Source: Hirudo medicinalis
Lineage: Eukaryota; Annelida; Clitellata; Hirudinida; Hirudinidae
DNA: 64,000 nt
Assembly (NCBI GenBank): GCA_011800805.1
Contig: MPNW01000211.1
Location: forward strand, 30,016-94,015
Direction: 5' to 3'
Positions within the stretch are counted from its first letter, which is position 1. Each line of letters opens with the position of its first letter. The notes below the pieces were generated by a model. The model was not told the DNA's origin and made no database searches. It saw only the letters and a list, made by a program, of their open reading frames with translations. The translations under genes were made by a program, and so were the position numbers. Positions 1-12,673 of this stretch are shown here, in pieces.

Positions 1-172
1 CACGTTTCATACAATGTATGTGCCAACACGTTTCATACAATGTATGTGCCAACACGTTTCATACAATGTATGTGCCAACACGTTTCATACAATGTATGTA
101 CCAACACGTTTCATACAATGTATGTGCCAACACGTTTCATACAATGTATGTACCAACATATTTCATATAATT
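1..172. repeat. 26-bp minisatellite at the left edge
   Basis: About six and a half head-to-tail copies of a 26-base unit (cacgtttcatacaatg, then tatgtgccaa), with a few substitutions in the last copies. The unit is not a multiple of three, so the open frame across it is a repeat artefact. From 173 to 652 I see only AT-rich sequence upstream of FWE-1. Confidence 0.9.
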
Positions 173-652
173 ACATGATTTTGCTAAATCGTTATATCCC
201 ATGTATTATGTTCTCGGAAAAGTTTTACAATGATTACTGGACTGGATTTTTTAAATTGAGAGGAACAAGTTCAACAAATTGAGAGATTAACTTTACAACA
301 ACCAATCAAAATCTTGGCGAACAAGAATAGAAACATAGAAAGTGCATTAACAATGAAATACAATAATTGGACAAAACAACAACATAAAACGTCAAGGCAT
401 GATAGGCCCAATATAAACATCGATTACACAATCTGATCGGGATTGCACGGAATGAAATGTATTCGTCAGCGAAAGGCATCCAATAACACCGAAAGAACAA
501 AAAATCACTTTTATAATAATAATTTTATAATAAAATGGTCCTTAGGCATCAAATTCGATATTATTAATATTACTATTATTATTATTATTACTGTTATTAT
601 TAAGTTTAGAAATTCGCAAACATTGCACTCGGAATTCAATTCGTACTACACG

Positions 653-1387
653 ATGCCAAGCATTTCTAAGTGGGCTTTCCTCTGTCTGCTGTCAGCTTCT
701 GTAGTCGGAGAAAAGGCGATCAACTTGGCCTTAAACAAGAGGGTAACTTATTGCGACAGGAAGGAGTTGTCGGGGATCATGGTCGATGGAGATGTCAATC
801 CTGACTCTGCTGAGAGGATCGACGAAACTTGCCATCCACATGCCTTCGTCATAATCGAATTAGGTGGAACTTTCCACGTCGATTACGTAATCGTTCACGA
901 GGGAACTTACAGAGGTTGGGAGTGCTGTCAAGTACGGATGGTACCAGCTGTAGTAATTATGATTATAATTATAGTTATAATTATATGTTAATCCTGATTC
1001 TGCTGAGAGGGTCGACGAAACTTGCAGTCCACACGCCTTTGTCCAATGTTTATAATTATAATTATATTATTATTATTATTAATTATAACTATAACAATTA
1101 TAGTAATTATAATTATAACAGTTATAGTAATTGTAATTTTATGGCGCCACATGCGTTACGTCAGAGGCGCTATTTAGCGCTTACATTACAAAGAGATTGC
1201 GAGTTGATTACATAATACTTATTATTCATCATTATCAATACAGATGTATACGTTATATCAAGAGGTCTTATATCGATCGAGTTTGCGATATTGATTTAAT
1301 TAGTTATGTTTAAATCGACATGAATTTGACGTACAAGATTAAACGAAGTCTTTCCACATTCAAAAATAGTCTTTTATTTATTATCAA

Positions 1388-1438
<51 letters not shown>

Positions 1439-1466
1439 GTTGTTGTTGTTGTTGTTATTGTTANAA

Positions 1467-1514
<48 letters not shown>

Positions 1515-4500
1515 GTTGTTGTTGTTGTTGTTATTGTTATTATCATTATATTTCGTACAAATGATATCCTAAGTTGATAATTTATAGCTTGTCCACGATT
1601 ATTGTGCAATCCTTTTAGAGCCTTACAGAGGAAAATTAGACTTTTTTTGGATTGACATTCGAGCTCTGATACTGGGAACATCGGTGGTCTTCGTATGTGC
1701 GTCATTTCCTGGGAAAAGGAAAGAAGCAACTCAGAACAAACCGATCAGGATAAATTGCAGGTCGGCTCAAAATGCCACAGCGGTCGAGTTGAGGTCGGAA
1801 CAAAAATTCGGCTTCAGCATCGCCGAGATCGAAGTTTATTCTCTCGGTAAACGGTTGACCGACTTGATTGACTAACTCTTACTCTCTTGATTGCATAACC
1901 TCTTTTAGTAACTCAATTCTAATAACTAGACTTAATAAGCCTAACTGGACTTACGAGCCCAATGGTGTAATGATATTTGATTTGCTAAACTTAATTTCTC
2001 GGAGTTTTAATTTTTGATTGAATTACGCAACGTAAATGATTGGTAATTAAGGACGAACCGTCTCTCCGACCCGAGTTTAAATCACTAATTTACGAATATG
2101 AATGATTGCTTGCGAATTTACGAATAGCATCTGACGGGATAGGACAAAATGTTTGGATACCTCGTGGATGTGCTAGATCCTTCGCGAGCGTAGTGGACAT
2201 GCCCTTAAGCCACTGGAGAAAGTGCCAGAAGTATTGTGCTGAAAAACAATTTTCCTTTTTGGCAATACTGGTAGGTACATTACTAGCAGTTCGTCTAGTT
2301 AGCTTGTCTCACTTCTTGTAGTATTTTATTAGGATAAATGCAATTAATTCCCCGACAAATCCGATGATTCAGAAATTGGCAACTGATTTGGATGATAAAA
2401 ATGATAAAGTTTAACGTTCAGTTGAAATACTTTGTCATTTTAGGGTGTTTCCCTGTTGATGACCAAATATTAAAAAAATAAAATAAAATAGATGAGTAAT
2501 AAAATAAATAATAAAATATACTAAGAATTAAAAATTGATAATTATATAATTATATAACTAATTAATAATGAAATAAAATAATACAATACAACACAATCTC
2601 AACAAGCTTTCGTCAAACTATGGAAATGTGGTCCTTGCAGTCGTGCGAAGGACGAAAATAAGCGAGTGATTAAAGAAATGAATGAGAATTATTTGAAATA
2701 TTTTTGAAGGAAAACAAAACTTGTCATTGTGGACACACGCACGACTTGAAGGACGAAATTGAAACCTGGCTCTGCAACCTGAAATGCAAAAATTCGGAAT
2801 TTCGATGTGGTGGTCTAGAAGCTTATTCGGTGTACATTGGTAAGCGAACAATTCAATTCTTATATTACATCCATTTATTTGGTTTAATAGATTTAATTCT
2901 GTCTAAAACATTTTTAGATGAACGTCTAAGCTAATTTTGTCGTGTTTAGTAATTAAGATTATTAATTAAACTAAAGATTTATTAGTATTAATTAATTAAT
3001 TAAGATAAGGCACGCCAATGAGCATCAGTAAAACAAAAGTAATCATCTTTTTTATTATTATTTAACTATTAATTACAATTAAACGCGTGTTCCAAGAATT
3101 AAAACTGAGTAGAGATTGCACAAGTTACGAATTCATGAATGCAACAGTTGGGTCCTTTCCTTTTCTGGTTTCCATCTCTTTTTGGGATTGTTCGCTCTTG
3201 GTTTGTTTCGCCAAAGTTCTTGTTGAATGGTTTCTTCCACTTGTTTTAATGAGAAATAAATAAATTTAAAGTCTCTCAATGTCATTGTTTTGCAGTAAGC
3301 ATCGACCTACACAGTATGCCGGTTGTCTGATTGACAGCAGCACCAAGACTTCTTTAAGTATTCCGAACATGACAGTTTCAAAATGTTTGCACCACTGCCA
3401 GATGCATTCCTTGGTCTCGGTGGTAAGTCTTGATGTCATCATTCAGTCCCATAACAGCATCTTATTCAATCACAATGTAAGCTAAAGAAACTATCTTGAG
3501 ACCAATTTACCTGGCTTAATCCGACAGGTATCAGGTGAAGCGAATTAATCGAGTTGTAAAGGCGTAAAATTTGTAATGGTTAATGATAATAATTAAAAAT
3601 AATTTATAAATATAATTAGTTAAAAATATTAATATTTATAATTATTAATTCGCAAATAATTAGAATTACTAATCACTTTAATGGTAACTATTAATTAATT
3701 TAATTGTAAATGTTAACTGATTTGATTATAATTATTTATTAATTTAACTATAATTATTAATTAATTATACCAAAACATAGTAATATGTTTTATGAATTAT
3801 ATGAGTAATATGAGTTTTATGAGTAATATGAAATATTTCAAATAATTCTCATTCATTTCTTTAATCACGAATCATGAAACAAGCCATAACAACGAGCAAT
3901 GGACTCAGATATATGTTCAAATCTCTATATTTCACCTCTGTTTTGAAATTAAAATTATTTTCCTCAAGAATGGCAACGTGTGTGCTTGTAAGAACAATGC
4001 TTCTTTCCTTATCTCGAGTCATTCGTCATTTTGCAACACTTCGTGTCCTGGTGATCCGGAATCGTTTTGTGGAGGAGCGGAGCACGAGTCTACTTACAAA
4101 AGTAAGTAACACATCAGAATCACTGTTTCCAGGGAAGTCATGGGGGGGGGGGGGCAGGGGCTGAATTCCCCTAAATCCCATTGATGATTGTTTCACGTTT
4201 TTGTTTATTTGTTAGGCATGTCTAGGTCTCCTTAGACAATTGTTGTTATGTTTGTTGTATTATGTTACTTTGTGTTGTGTTATATTATGTTGCGATTTCA
4301 CTCAGGGCCGGATTTAGGTTTGATGAGGCCCTAAGCTATTGGTGGTAATGGGGCCCTTTACATGTTTGGTTCAAAATGTCATTTATCATTGTTTTTGTGT
4401 TGAATATTTGTTATTTGGTGATTGATGGACTCAATAAACATTTTACCCATTTAATTGAACACGAATTTAGTTACTGATTTAAAGCTAGTGGTGAGATTTT

Positions 4501-6407
4501 TTAAGCTAAAATGTCTCAAAACAGTAAAGGATAACTTTCAAATATTTTAAAATTTTCATCCAAAAATAAAGTTGCATTTAATTTATTGATCAAAAGACAT
4601 TCTTCACATGGTGCCAGTTCAATAACTGTGACCCTCTCGTGAAACAATCGTCATGTATTGTATTTAAACAAACAATATAATTTGTATTAAGTATTTTGCA
4701 TGAATATATTTGTGTTAATTTTGTAACAATATCGTATTAAGACATACAACATATTGTGTTAAAACATTCAATACATTGCATTAAGGCATGCAATTATATT
4801 ATATACTATTTAATACAATATATTGTACCTCTTAATACAATAGATTGTATTAAAACATTCAACACATTTAAACAAATCAATTTAATCTCATGAAGACATT
4901 TCAAATAAGCGATTGTTTCATCTACAACAACTCCCGCTGCAGCGTGCGTCAAGAACGCGGAGCGTCCGACACCCTGCTCATCGTTGTTTCGCTGTTCTGA
5001 CACCTGGAACGAATACGGCGTTTGTACTGCGGATTGTGATGATGGATACAAGGGCGACCATTGCCTGGAAAAAAGTGAGCACCCTGTCTCTCCAATGCGT
5101 GTACAAATGGTGTGTGGTTCTTCGTCATGCCGGATTTTGGTATTACTATGGCTCGCGTGAGCAATTACTGATTCACTGCTCTTGGTGTTGGTAAAGTGAT
5201 GAAAACTTGTCTTCTATCAGCATCACTTGGCGTCTGCTGAGAAACTGTGCATGTCCTTAATATTTTCATGGTCCCTTGTGGATTAGAATAACTTCCCCTT
5301 GTGAGATCAACTTAACAACTTAAGATAAGCCTTGTGAAAATCAGTGGGCATTAATTACCAATTAGTTAATTATTTTTTAGATTATAACAATATTTCACAG
5401 CTGTGTTTTTATAACTATTACAATCAAATGTAAGTCACCCTCATCCCAATGCGATGAGTGCAGGTATTCCTGAATACGGCGGTAATGACAACAGTCGTAA
5501 TGTGTCGTGTTCGAAACCCATCCTGCACTGCCGCAAGCGCCCTTGGGAAGGCGCCTCTGACGCTATGCATATGGCGCCGTATAAATGAACTGCAGTGTAA
5601 AATATGGTATGACCAGTGTGCAATACTGCAAATTCCATGCGTAAGTATACCATTTATTTAAATTCTGAACTCTTAGTAATTCCAGAAAATATGGCATGCG
5701 ACAATTATCCGTGTGCAAACTACACAAATTCACTTTGCAAGCCAATATCTGTCGATATGCACACGTGCTATTGCCTTCCTGGATTTGCGAAGAACCCTGA
5801 TATAGACGATTGTTTAGGTAAGAAATACCTCAGTAAAATGTCTTCATTAAAAAATTATATTAAATGTAATATTAAATGTAATATTTTAAATTTAGACATT
5901 GATGAATGCTTTGGTGAGCCGTGCGATAGGCGCACCTCATACTGTGTGAACTTGGTTGGTTCTTATATTTGCATATGCAAACCAAATTTCGAGAGAGCAT
6001 CGAATAACCTTTGCGTCGGTAATTATATTGTAATTATATTTTTAACTCAATTCTGGAATTGCTAGTTTAAATATTGAATTAAAGTATTTAAATTCGGTAT
6101 TTATTAGCTAGACAAGATGTTGATCAATAACATCTTAGCTGTCTTATCATGGTTAAGTATTAACCCAGCGCTAATCCATTTAACAATGGCACTGAGACTA
6201 AATATGAATAAAAAATAAATTGTGGCTTAAAAAATAAAAACAATCTTTTAAATCGATTGCAAATTAGACTTTTATTTGTAAGCACAAAGTGCAGACATCC
6301 GAACGAAGCTGTTCCGTGCGTTTGTGGTTTTCATGGCAACTCTGACAATACTTGTCACGGCGTTCAATGTCTATCAAAGGAAATTAAGAGCTCCTAGGAG
6401 TAAATAA
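653..6407 (+). CDS. FWE-1: fucolectin-like/WSC/EGF type I membrane protein, frame doubtful at one junction
   Basis: Ten-exon model: 653-914, 1631-1846, 2128-2270, 2710-2839, 3296-3422, 3969-4101, 4943-5074, 5686-5817, 5896-6018, 6283-6407. Exon 1 encodes a signal peptide (MPSISKWAFLCLLSASVVG) joined directly to the lectin-like domain (NLALNKRVTYC, VDGD). Exon 2 completes that domain and ends FSIAEIEVYSLG. Exons 3-4 and 5-6 are two WSC domains ending in CGG motifs. Exon 7 is the six-Cys module, exon 8 an EGF domain, exon 9 a calcium-binding EGF domain (DIDEC). Exon 10 gives a TM helix (AFVVFMATLTILVTAF) and a basic tail ending APRSK. Unlike its paralogues, signal peptide and lectin domain share one exon, and there is no extended stalk. 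The exon 4/5 junction is out of phase by one base with the strong donor at 2840; a weaker donor at 2832 restores the frame. The gene could therefore be functional, or damaged by a mutation or sequencing error. The start was chosen for its hydrophobic leader; an open frame further upstream looks untranslated. Confidence 0.75.
988..1046 (+). repeat. Partial duplicate of FWE-1 exon 1 inside intron 1
   Basis: This stretch closely repeats exon 1 positions of about 796-854, the part encoding NPDSAER-DETC. It lacks the rest of the exon and is followed by ATT-rich sequence. It is a non-coding relic in intron 1. Confidence 0.8.
1060..1180 (-). mobile_element. LINE/SINE 3' tail with (ATT)n run
   Basis: An ATT/ATA-rich run is followed by a diverged copy of the tail found at 15.5, 46.4, 50.7 and 53.3 kb (gcgcc...cgtcagaggcgc). 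Read on the - strand it is an element end followed by its microsatellite. Confidence 0.55.
1388..1540. repeat. (ATT)n/(GTT)n microsatellite with one unresolved base
   Basis: Two successive blocks of ATT then GTT triplets meet at a single n (1464). The block looks duplicated, as if two reads of one microsatellite were joined. It lies in FWE-1 intron 1, and the poly-Asn, poly-Leu and poly-Ile frames across it are artefacts. Confidence 0.9.
4313..4375 (+). mobile_element. Possible hAT-type transposon end
   Basis: The sequence begins cagggccggatttagg and soon contains ggggccc, a pattern common at the termini of hAT-derived non-autonomous elements. It lies in FWE-1 intron 6. I could not find the partner inverted end, so the limits are unknown. 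Confidence 0.35.
5448..5600 (+). mobile_element. tRNA-derived SINE, copy 1
   Basis: A box-B-like stretch (gtgttcgaaaccca, about 5509-5522) lies in the 5' half. The 3' end (ggcgcctctgacgctatgc, then cgccgtataaatgaac) matches the 3' tail of the LINE copies elsewhere in the window. It lies in FWE-1 intron 7. Confidence 0.7.
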
Positions 6408-6532
6408 AGCAGGAGCTTCCTTCCGCATGTAACAAACGGACCTGCAATGGACATTTGGTCCTGTTTGTTTTCTTGAAATCCGACTTTCGAAGTGAATTGT
6501 TAACTTAACGAAACACTTGTTTACAAACTTCT

Positions 6533-6538
6533 AATAAA
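6533..6538 (+). other. Polyadenylation signal of FWE-1
   Basis: AATAAA about 125 bases after the FWE-1 stop codon, in ordinary AT-rich sequence. The 6540-6940 stretch beyond holds nothing I recognise. Confidence 0.5.
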
Positions 6539-6951
6539 CAGACGTCCAAAGAATAACGATTTTGATTTTTTGAAAAACTTTCAAAGTCGTTCGAATCGCG
6601 TTGAAGGATGTGTGAATTAGATTTGCCTCAGTTTTTAGAAGTAAATTTGTCTTGTCTTAATGCCATTTTTATTAATTGAATGGAATGTCAGAAATCGATG
6701 CAACAGTTGCCCAGAACTCGCTGAAGGTACTTCACGATTGTGTATTTAAAACATCCTCCATCTTCAGTCGATGTCCGCCTTCCATCAAAACAAGTCCTCG
6801 GCTACTGAAGCAGGCATTAGTTTCATTCGTTACGATTATTGGGTACTTATCCGATCTTTTTGGTGCCTCGTGAATCCTAACGCAGTGTGAAGGCGCTTTT
6901 TAATAATAAATAAAATTGTCTATTAACATCCGTTGCATAGCTGGATGATTA

Positions 6952-7030
6952 GGACGGTGATCCCGCAACGGGATTCGAACCCGTGCTGCCATCGTGAGAG
7001 GCGGAGGTCTTAGCCATTAGACCATTTTAA
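6952..7030 (-). mobile_element. tRNA-Glu-like SINE head or tRNA pseudogene
   Basis: Read on the - strand this has a tRNA D-arm (TGGTCTAATGGCTAAGAC), a loop placing CTC in the anticodon position, an intact T-arm (ACGGGTTCGAATCCCGT) and a 3' acceptor half TGCGGGA. The 5' acceptor half is degenerate and the anticodon stem has mismatches, so it should not be called a working tRNA. It follows a SINE copy on the same strand, and the same pairing recurs at 27.7 kb. Confidence 0.6.
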
Positions 7031-7039
7031 TCGCTCTAC

Positions 7040-7168
7040 CATTATAAAGCGCCCCCACCCGAAGGCGCTCCCTGGCAGTGCAGGCTGGGTTGCGAACACG
7101 ACGCATTACGACCGGTGTCATTACCGCCGCGTGCAGGAACGCTACCCATTCAGCAACCTGCACGCCAC
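7040..7168 (-). mobile_element. tRNA-derived SINE, copy 2
   Basis: Reverse-strand copy of the family at 5.45 kb. It holds the ggcggtaatgacaccggtcg block, the box-B region and a gcgctttataat end. It abuts the tRNA-Glu-like unit at 6952-7030. Confidence 0.7.
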
Positions 7169-8714
7169 CATTATTATTATTATTATTATTATTATCATCA
7201 TCATCATCATCATCATTATTTTAAAATCATTCTGAGTCGTAATTCGGCATTGACATCCTCAACCACAAACCAACATTCAACTCTTCTCGTTTTCCAGGAA
7301 TGTCTTATGAACTCTTAATGTTTAAGACTTAAACAACTCAATTAAACTAAATTGAGAAAATCAATAAGTTTTTACAATCAATAAATGTAATATTTTCACT
7401 CACTCAAGGCTCAGATTTGGAAAGTGACGGGGTTTTCACCCGACACAGCTATTTAAGTTTATCCGACTCAGTTTTTGGTCGACCCGTTTATTCAGGCAGA
7501 CGTCCATGATCGGGGGCGTCGAACTAAGAACACAATATTGAGGTCGGATTGTCGCTTTGATTGAATCTAAAATGCAGTGAAGCCATGTCAAGCAGACTGG
7601 AGTGGTGCAGAGATACAGACACGCACACGACGCAAACAGGCACGAACAACGAGACTTCGGCGTCTTGATTGTAGAATCAGGCGAGTGCAGGTCCCCGTAA
7701 ATTCAGTTCCCCGTAAATTGTAGCAGAACCGAAATGGAGTCCGAGTGCACGGAAACTCGACAGTTGTAACCCGACTTTAGAATAAAAATTCATTTCGTGC
7801 CGTGCGAGTTAATTTCGATCCTCATCACGCTGCAACTCTCGACAACAACTCGCGCACGTTCGTCCATTAAGAGCAGATGGTGCTTTACGATTTGCAAACT
7901 TTTCAACAACAATAAATAATCTAATTGTAAAATGTATCAAAATTCATATGCACTACAAAAAAAGAGTAGAGTGATAGTCAAATATCGACTAATTAAGCGA
8001 TAACCGATCAATAATTCATCGATGAAGTGATAAGCAACCTCACACAGCCACATGCATACCAACTCAAAATGGATATTTAAGAAAAGCAATCACAATAGAG
8101 TAAAAATTGACAGCTCAAACCAGGAAGACAATTATCAGACAAGTAAATGCAACTCGAGAGATCAAAATGCATCCTGATCGTGGCCGTAGCCATGGCTATG
8201 CAATCGATCGTTGCAGGAATTTGTCAGAAAGGAAGAAACCTTTGAAAAGTAGCAAAACCAAGAATCGGTCGATAAAGAAGTGGCGGCGACACGACAACGA
8301 TAAGCAGAACGATGCTTATGAGAACAACGAGGTTGCCAGTTTAAAATAAACATTGCAAAAATAATATCAACATTCCACAACCATTCGCAACAACAGAGGC
8401 CTCGACAGGAATCCCGAGCGACCGAGCACGGCGATCTTTTGAAACGAGATGCCACAACAATTGCAAGGATGTCTGCTGCGAACAAAACTATGATGCGAGC
8501 GACAACCACAAGCCACAACTTCCGGAAGCAGACGAACGCAAAGCAAACTCCGGCGATCGGCAGAAAGTTCTCCTGACAAAAATAATTTCCCCGACTCCAA
8601 AATCCGAGCGAAGCATCTCAAAAATGTGAGCGTTTCGTGCAAACCCTCAATGACTTGAAAGCTGATGTTCAGTCCTTGTTATTGAACAACAACAACAACA
8701 ACGACGACGACGAC

Positions 8715-8748
<34 letters not shown>

Positions 8749-9009
8749 ACAACAACAACAACGACAATCATGCTGTCATGATGTAATCACCCATATCTTC
8801 ATCATCTTGAACTTTGCGTCTATCAATGTGCAGTGACGAGGACAATGTCAAAGAAAACAAAGACAAATAAACAAATTTCCATGACAGCATAAAAACTAAA
8901 ATATAAACAAAATACACTAAAATATAAAATCATTAAGAATGATAAAAATCTTCCAATAGAATAATGATGATAGCGATGAATGGTTACGACCGCAGTAGTC
9001 GTCTGCCCC
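7169..9009. other. Intergenic region between FWE-1 and the palmitoyltransferase gene
   Basis: It begins with an (ATT)n/(ATC)n microsatellite (about 7170-7218) and contains a (CAA)n/(CGA)n tract at about 8686-8771. Short open frames, including a Lys/Arg/Ser-rich one near 8107-8349, match no family I recognise. Part of the right end is probably 3' UTR of the - strand gene ending at 9010. Confidence 0.5.
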
Positions 9010-12000
9010 TCAGACGATGTAGTCCTCAGAATAAGGATCGAGGGATGAGGGGTTCTGAGACTGGAAGGGGCACAGCCAAAATATGGCTGGACCTGGAATT
9101 GGTTTGGAAATGTTTAAAATATAAAGGAACCATAACATCATCAATCCATCTAAATCCACTAATTGCCTATCATCCTACATACATTTATTACCTATACATC
9201 CATTCGTCCATCTGGAACTAGTTCAATCAGGTGCACCAGAGCAGAAAAAGTGACTGCTCGTCTATCGAATCCCATTTGCCTGGAAGTCGGTAGCCGAGCG
9301 GTTAAGGCTTTTGCTTTGGCACAGCTCATTGTAATGACATACCGTTCGTTTAACGACAAAACCTATGCCACAACAAACACGTTTACAACAGAAACAACAC
9401 GAGGATGTAAAAAAACAACAAAACAATACAAATCAACAGCAATTACGACGGCCGACACCAATGAGGATGCCCGCGGTCAAAAACCTTGACGTGTCAGAAA
9501 CGGCAGCAAAATGAGCGAAGGAGCGACCAACCTCTGCCGAAGACCTCAGAAAGCAGGTGCATCCTCGACATGTTGCCCCTGTACGAACCCTGCTTCTTGG
9601 CCTGTTCGACTGCCGTCTCGTCGGCAAATATGGAATGCATCTGAAGATGATGTAACTGCTACTTTAATTTAAGTAACAAGTTCGTTGAGATAACAACGAA
9701 GCATCGATTGGAACGAGGAGGGTCAACAAAAATAATAATAATAATAACAACAACAATAATAATAATAATAATAACAACAATAATAATAATAATAACAATA
9801 ATAATATATCCTAATTTAGTAATAACAAAAAATAATAGCAATGATAAACAACAATAATAATAACAATGAATAAATAATAATAAAGATAATAGTAATGGTA
9901 ACAATAAGATAGAGTAATGAGCGTAAAACCCACTTGATCACAGCCGATGGCGATCACGAAAAGTCCAAAGAGGATCGACTCTATGACAAGCACACTGGAA
10001 TGTATCCTGAACACGACATAACAAAGACGACATTAAACATGTCGACCGACGACATCCAATGGAATCATTTACGACGAAGCACTCGATTAATCGGCCAATA
10101 ACTAATCGATTAATCTCACACATCTATTTATTCTTATACTGGCATTAATAATCGATCAATTTGATTACTAGTCGTTACTAGCGATAATTATGCAAATCAT
10201 CCACTGACACTCTGTATTGATGGGAGGATGGGGGCCTGCTGGTCGGTTGGATGACCCAGGAAGCTACGACCAGACTGATGGAGTAGAGACAGGCCACTCC
10301 TGGAGTGAACGACGACAAGATGTAACTTAAGAATTTGAATTTATTTATAAAATTACTTCTTAAATTCATCCCAGGATGATTTCGATCTTTCAAATATTTT
10401 TTTCATTCAGATTTACTTATCGTATGATGACGAAGCATCATATATGATGCAGTCAATGATGATGGTGATTATGATGATGACCCTCAAGTGGTCAATGGTG
10501 ATTATGATGATGATCCTAATGTCGAGAGTCTGCATGACGACGAACAGCTGACGAACCCACCGACAAAAAAGAGGAACTGAATGAAGAACTTCTGATTTGC
10601 TTCCCCAACACAGTTGTTTATCCTTCAAAATGCAAGAGTGTGAGACGTGCGACGTCGACAGAAACACACGCACGACGTGAGCGACAAACGCATACAACGT
10701 GAGATACAAAGAATAACGTACGAAACACTCGATGCAGAGTCAATAAATGTGCACAACATGTCTCGAGTGGTGGTCACGTTGACGCAATCGATGTCGTCGA
10801 ATACGGCACACGCAATCATCATCGCATCGACCGTCCGAAACTAACCGAGTGTAACCTCGTCTGTGATGACGACATTAACAACACACCATTGCTAACATTA
10901 ACAATACATTAGCACCGGACATAACAATTAAATCACAAGATTGCATTATCAAAAATACCATGCAAACACATTGTATACAACATCCTCACATCAAAAAAAC
11001 AACAATAACAACGACCAATATGACTAACCATAACTAACAAAGGATAAGCAAATGTCATCGTCCTTAGGTCATCAACTAATAAACCACATGGTAACTGACC
11101 AGGGACAGTGGTGGTCCATCCTCCTGATGCACCTCCTGCACACCCTGCAGTGGTGAGCCCGAGGTGGTCTGTACGTCTCACACTTCAAGCAGATCGTCCA
11201 ACCATTCTCCTGCGAGTAACCGATCGTTAATAATAAATACTGACTGAATTACTACTAATTATTATCATGTTAATCTTACCAAATTAATAGTAATGTTATA
11301 TATATATGATATAAAAATATCATAATTAATAATTATAATATTATATAAAAATATTATAATTAATAATATTATATAAAAATATTATAATTAATAATATTAT
11401 ATAAAAATATTATAATTAATAATTATAATAAATCATAATATTATTAATTATTAAAATTATATCTTTTATTTATTTTGCCATCTTAACCACTTGACTCGAA
11501 TGCACGTCGACCGAGCAGAGTGTCAGACGACAGGAGGATGTTCCGAAGATGTCGTGTTCGCATCCCAGCTCGAGTTGATGCTTCTCATCGAGAATAAGCA
11601 TCATTTAAATCCTTTGGTCGGTCGAGCTAATCCGACATAATCATATTCTCCCCGGATAACATTCTAAGACAAATACATGTCGATTCGTCCCAACCCCCTT
11701 CGTGATCCTCTGCCCTGCGTGGATGTCGGAGAAGTCCAGGCCGGTCCTCGGCAGCGGCACGGTCCCGGGGTCGGAGAAGACCGAGCGAATGTGGGATGTG
11801 ATGATAAAGAAGATGACCAAGTTGAAGGCAATGACATTGGCAGCTCCCAACAAACTGAGGATAAAAATGTTGATCATGGTGAAGTCACACAAGTAGACGT
11901 GGTGATCATGGCAGCACGGGATCAAGAAATACAAGCCAACTCAGATGATCGTTCAAGTCACTAATCATCGTCACCAATAAGCCTAAAGCTCGTAGTTTTA

Positions 12001-12673
12001 AAGGAAGCAATATTAAATCATTCAAAAACAACTTGTAAGGTGCACTCGTTCGTTTACAAGGTCGTGCACTAAAACGAGCATTACGTCCGTGATTACATCA
12101 CATTACGAGCCGTGAGAATAAAATGCATCGATTGTTACACGTAATTATGCATCAGTGGTAAACACCCAAGAGTCAATTCTCAGAACTCTGTAGTCCTTTG
12201 AGCTGCTTCCTCTTTGCTTCGTTATGAATCTTTGTTGTTGCAATCACTCGCAAGTAAATCAAATGCCCTCATTATTTACTGACCTCACAGTTGAGCAATC
12301 CTATATTTTCAGGATGCATACAATTGATACCAGCAAGGTATTTTAACCATAACATAACTAAATGAAGTTCATCATAAGCTTATCTTACCATCCTGGCATC
12401 TTGAAAATGGCTGATAAACAATTAAAACACCCTGTCACAGACAATGCACCAAACATTCATCCTACTGACATACCAAGCAGCCACAGACATGGCACCTAGT
12501 TCCAATTGCAAATATTCAGGAGAATTTAAAATAAATATAAAAAAAAATTGAACTCACGTGTCAGACATAGTCGGTTCTATAATATGTCGAACCACGACAT
12601 AGTCGGCGTAGAAAACTGCCGAGTAGACAATGATGATGCATATGATCCCACAAGGGTCACCGTGGAACACCAT
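9010..12673 (-). CDS. DHHC palmitoyltransferase, ZDHHC3/7 type
   Basis: Protein S-acyltransferase: attaches palmitate to cysteines of membrane proteins, typically at the Golgi. Eight exons (5' to 3'): 12558-12673, 11695-11854, 11100-11209, 10561-10622, 10209-10299, 9934-10006, 9532-9640, 9010-9092. They total 804 nt, giving 267 residues and a stop, with every splice phase consistent. The N-terminus [10 protein letters not shown] leads into TM1 (...YADYVVVRH). Exon 2 has TM2 and the family signature SDPGTVPLP...LDFSDIHA. Exon 3 is the zinc-binding catalytic Cys-rich domain with [20 protein letters not shown], then HCPW; the catalytic Cys follows DHH. Exon 4 holds [13 protein letters not shown]. 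Exons 5-6 give TM3 and TM4 ([18 protein letters not shown]), exon 7 the conserved [10 protein letters not shown], exon 8 the C-terminus DPYSEDYIV. It is intact and unrelated to the surrounding array. ZDHHC3 versus ZDHHC7 orthology cannot be settled here. An AG just before the ATG leaves room for a 5' UTR intron. Confidence 0.93.
9286..9312 (+). mobile_element. tRNA box-A-like fragment
   Basis: The stretch gtagccgagcggttaaggc resembles the D-arm of Leu/Ser tRNAs. No matching T-arm or acceptor follows, so it is probably a SINE-head fragment. It lies in the last intron of the palmitoyltransferase gene. Confidence 0.35.
9725..9885. repeat. (AAT)n/(AAC)n microsatellite
   Basis: Imperfect AAT, AAC and ATA triplets in a palmitoyltransferase intron. 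The hydrophobic open frames on the - strand come from this repeat. Confidence 0.85.
11296..11455. repeat. AT-only minisatellite
   Basis: Three to four imperfect repeats of a unit of about 30 bases (ataaaaatattataatta plus spacer), in the second intron of the palmitoyltransferase gene. Confidence 0.75.

Noticed and set aside
1..172. CRISPR-like array
   Set aside because: The 26-bp units are directly head-to-tail with no spacers, in a eukaryotic genome.
443..652. Upstream in-frame extension of the FWE-1 first exon
   Set aside because: The extension is ATT-rich low-complexity sequence, and the ATG at 653 gives a proper signal peptide like the paralogues.
1310..1729. Poly-Asn/poly-Leu open frames
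   Set aside because: They are translations of the (ATT)n/(GTT)n microsatellite and include an unresolved base.
6952..7030. Functional tRNA-Glu gene
   Set aside because: The 5' acceptor half is lost, the anticodon stem mispairs, and a second degenerate copy shares flanking sequence, so it is a repeat or pseudogene.
8107..8349. Basic Arg/Ser-rich small protein
   Set aside because: No splice, homology or context support; amino-acid bias is explained by local composition.
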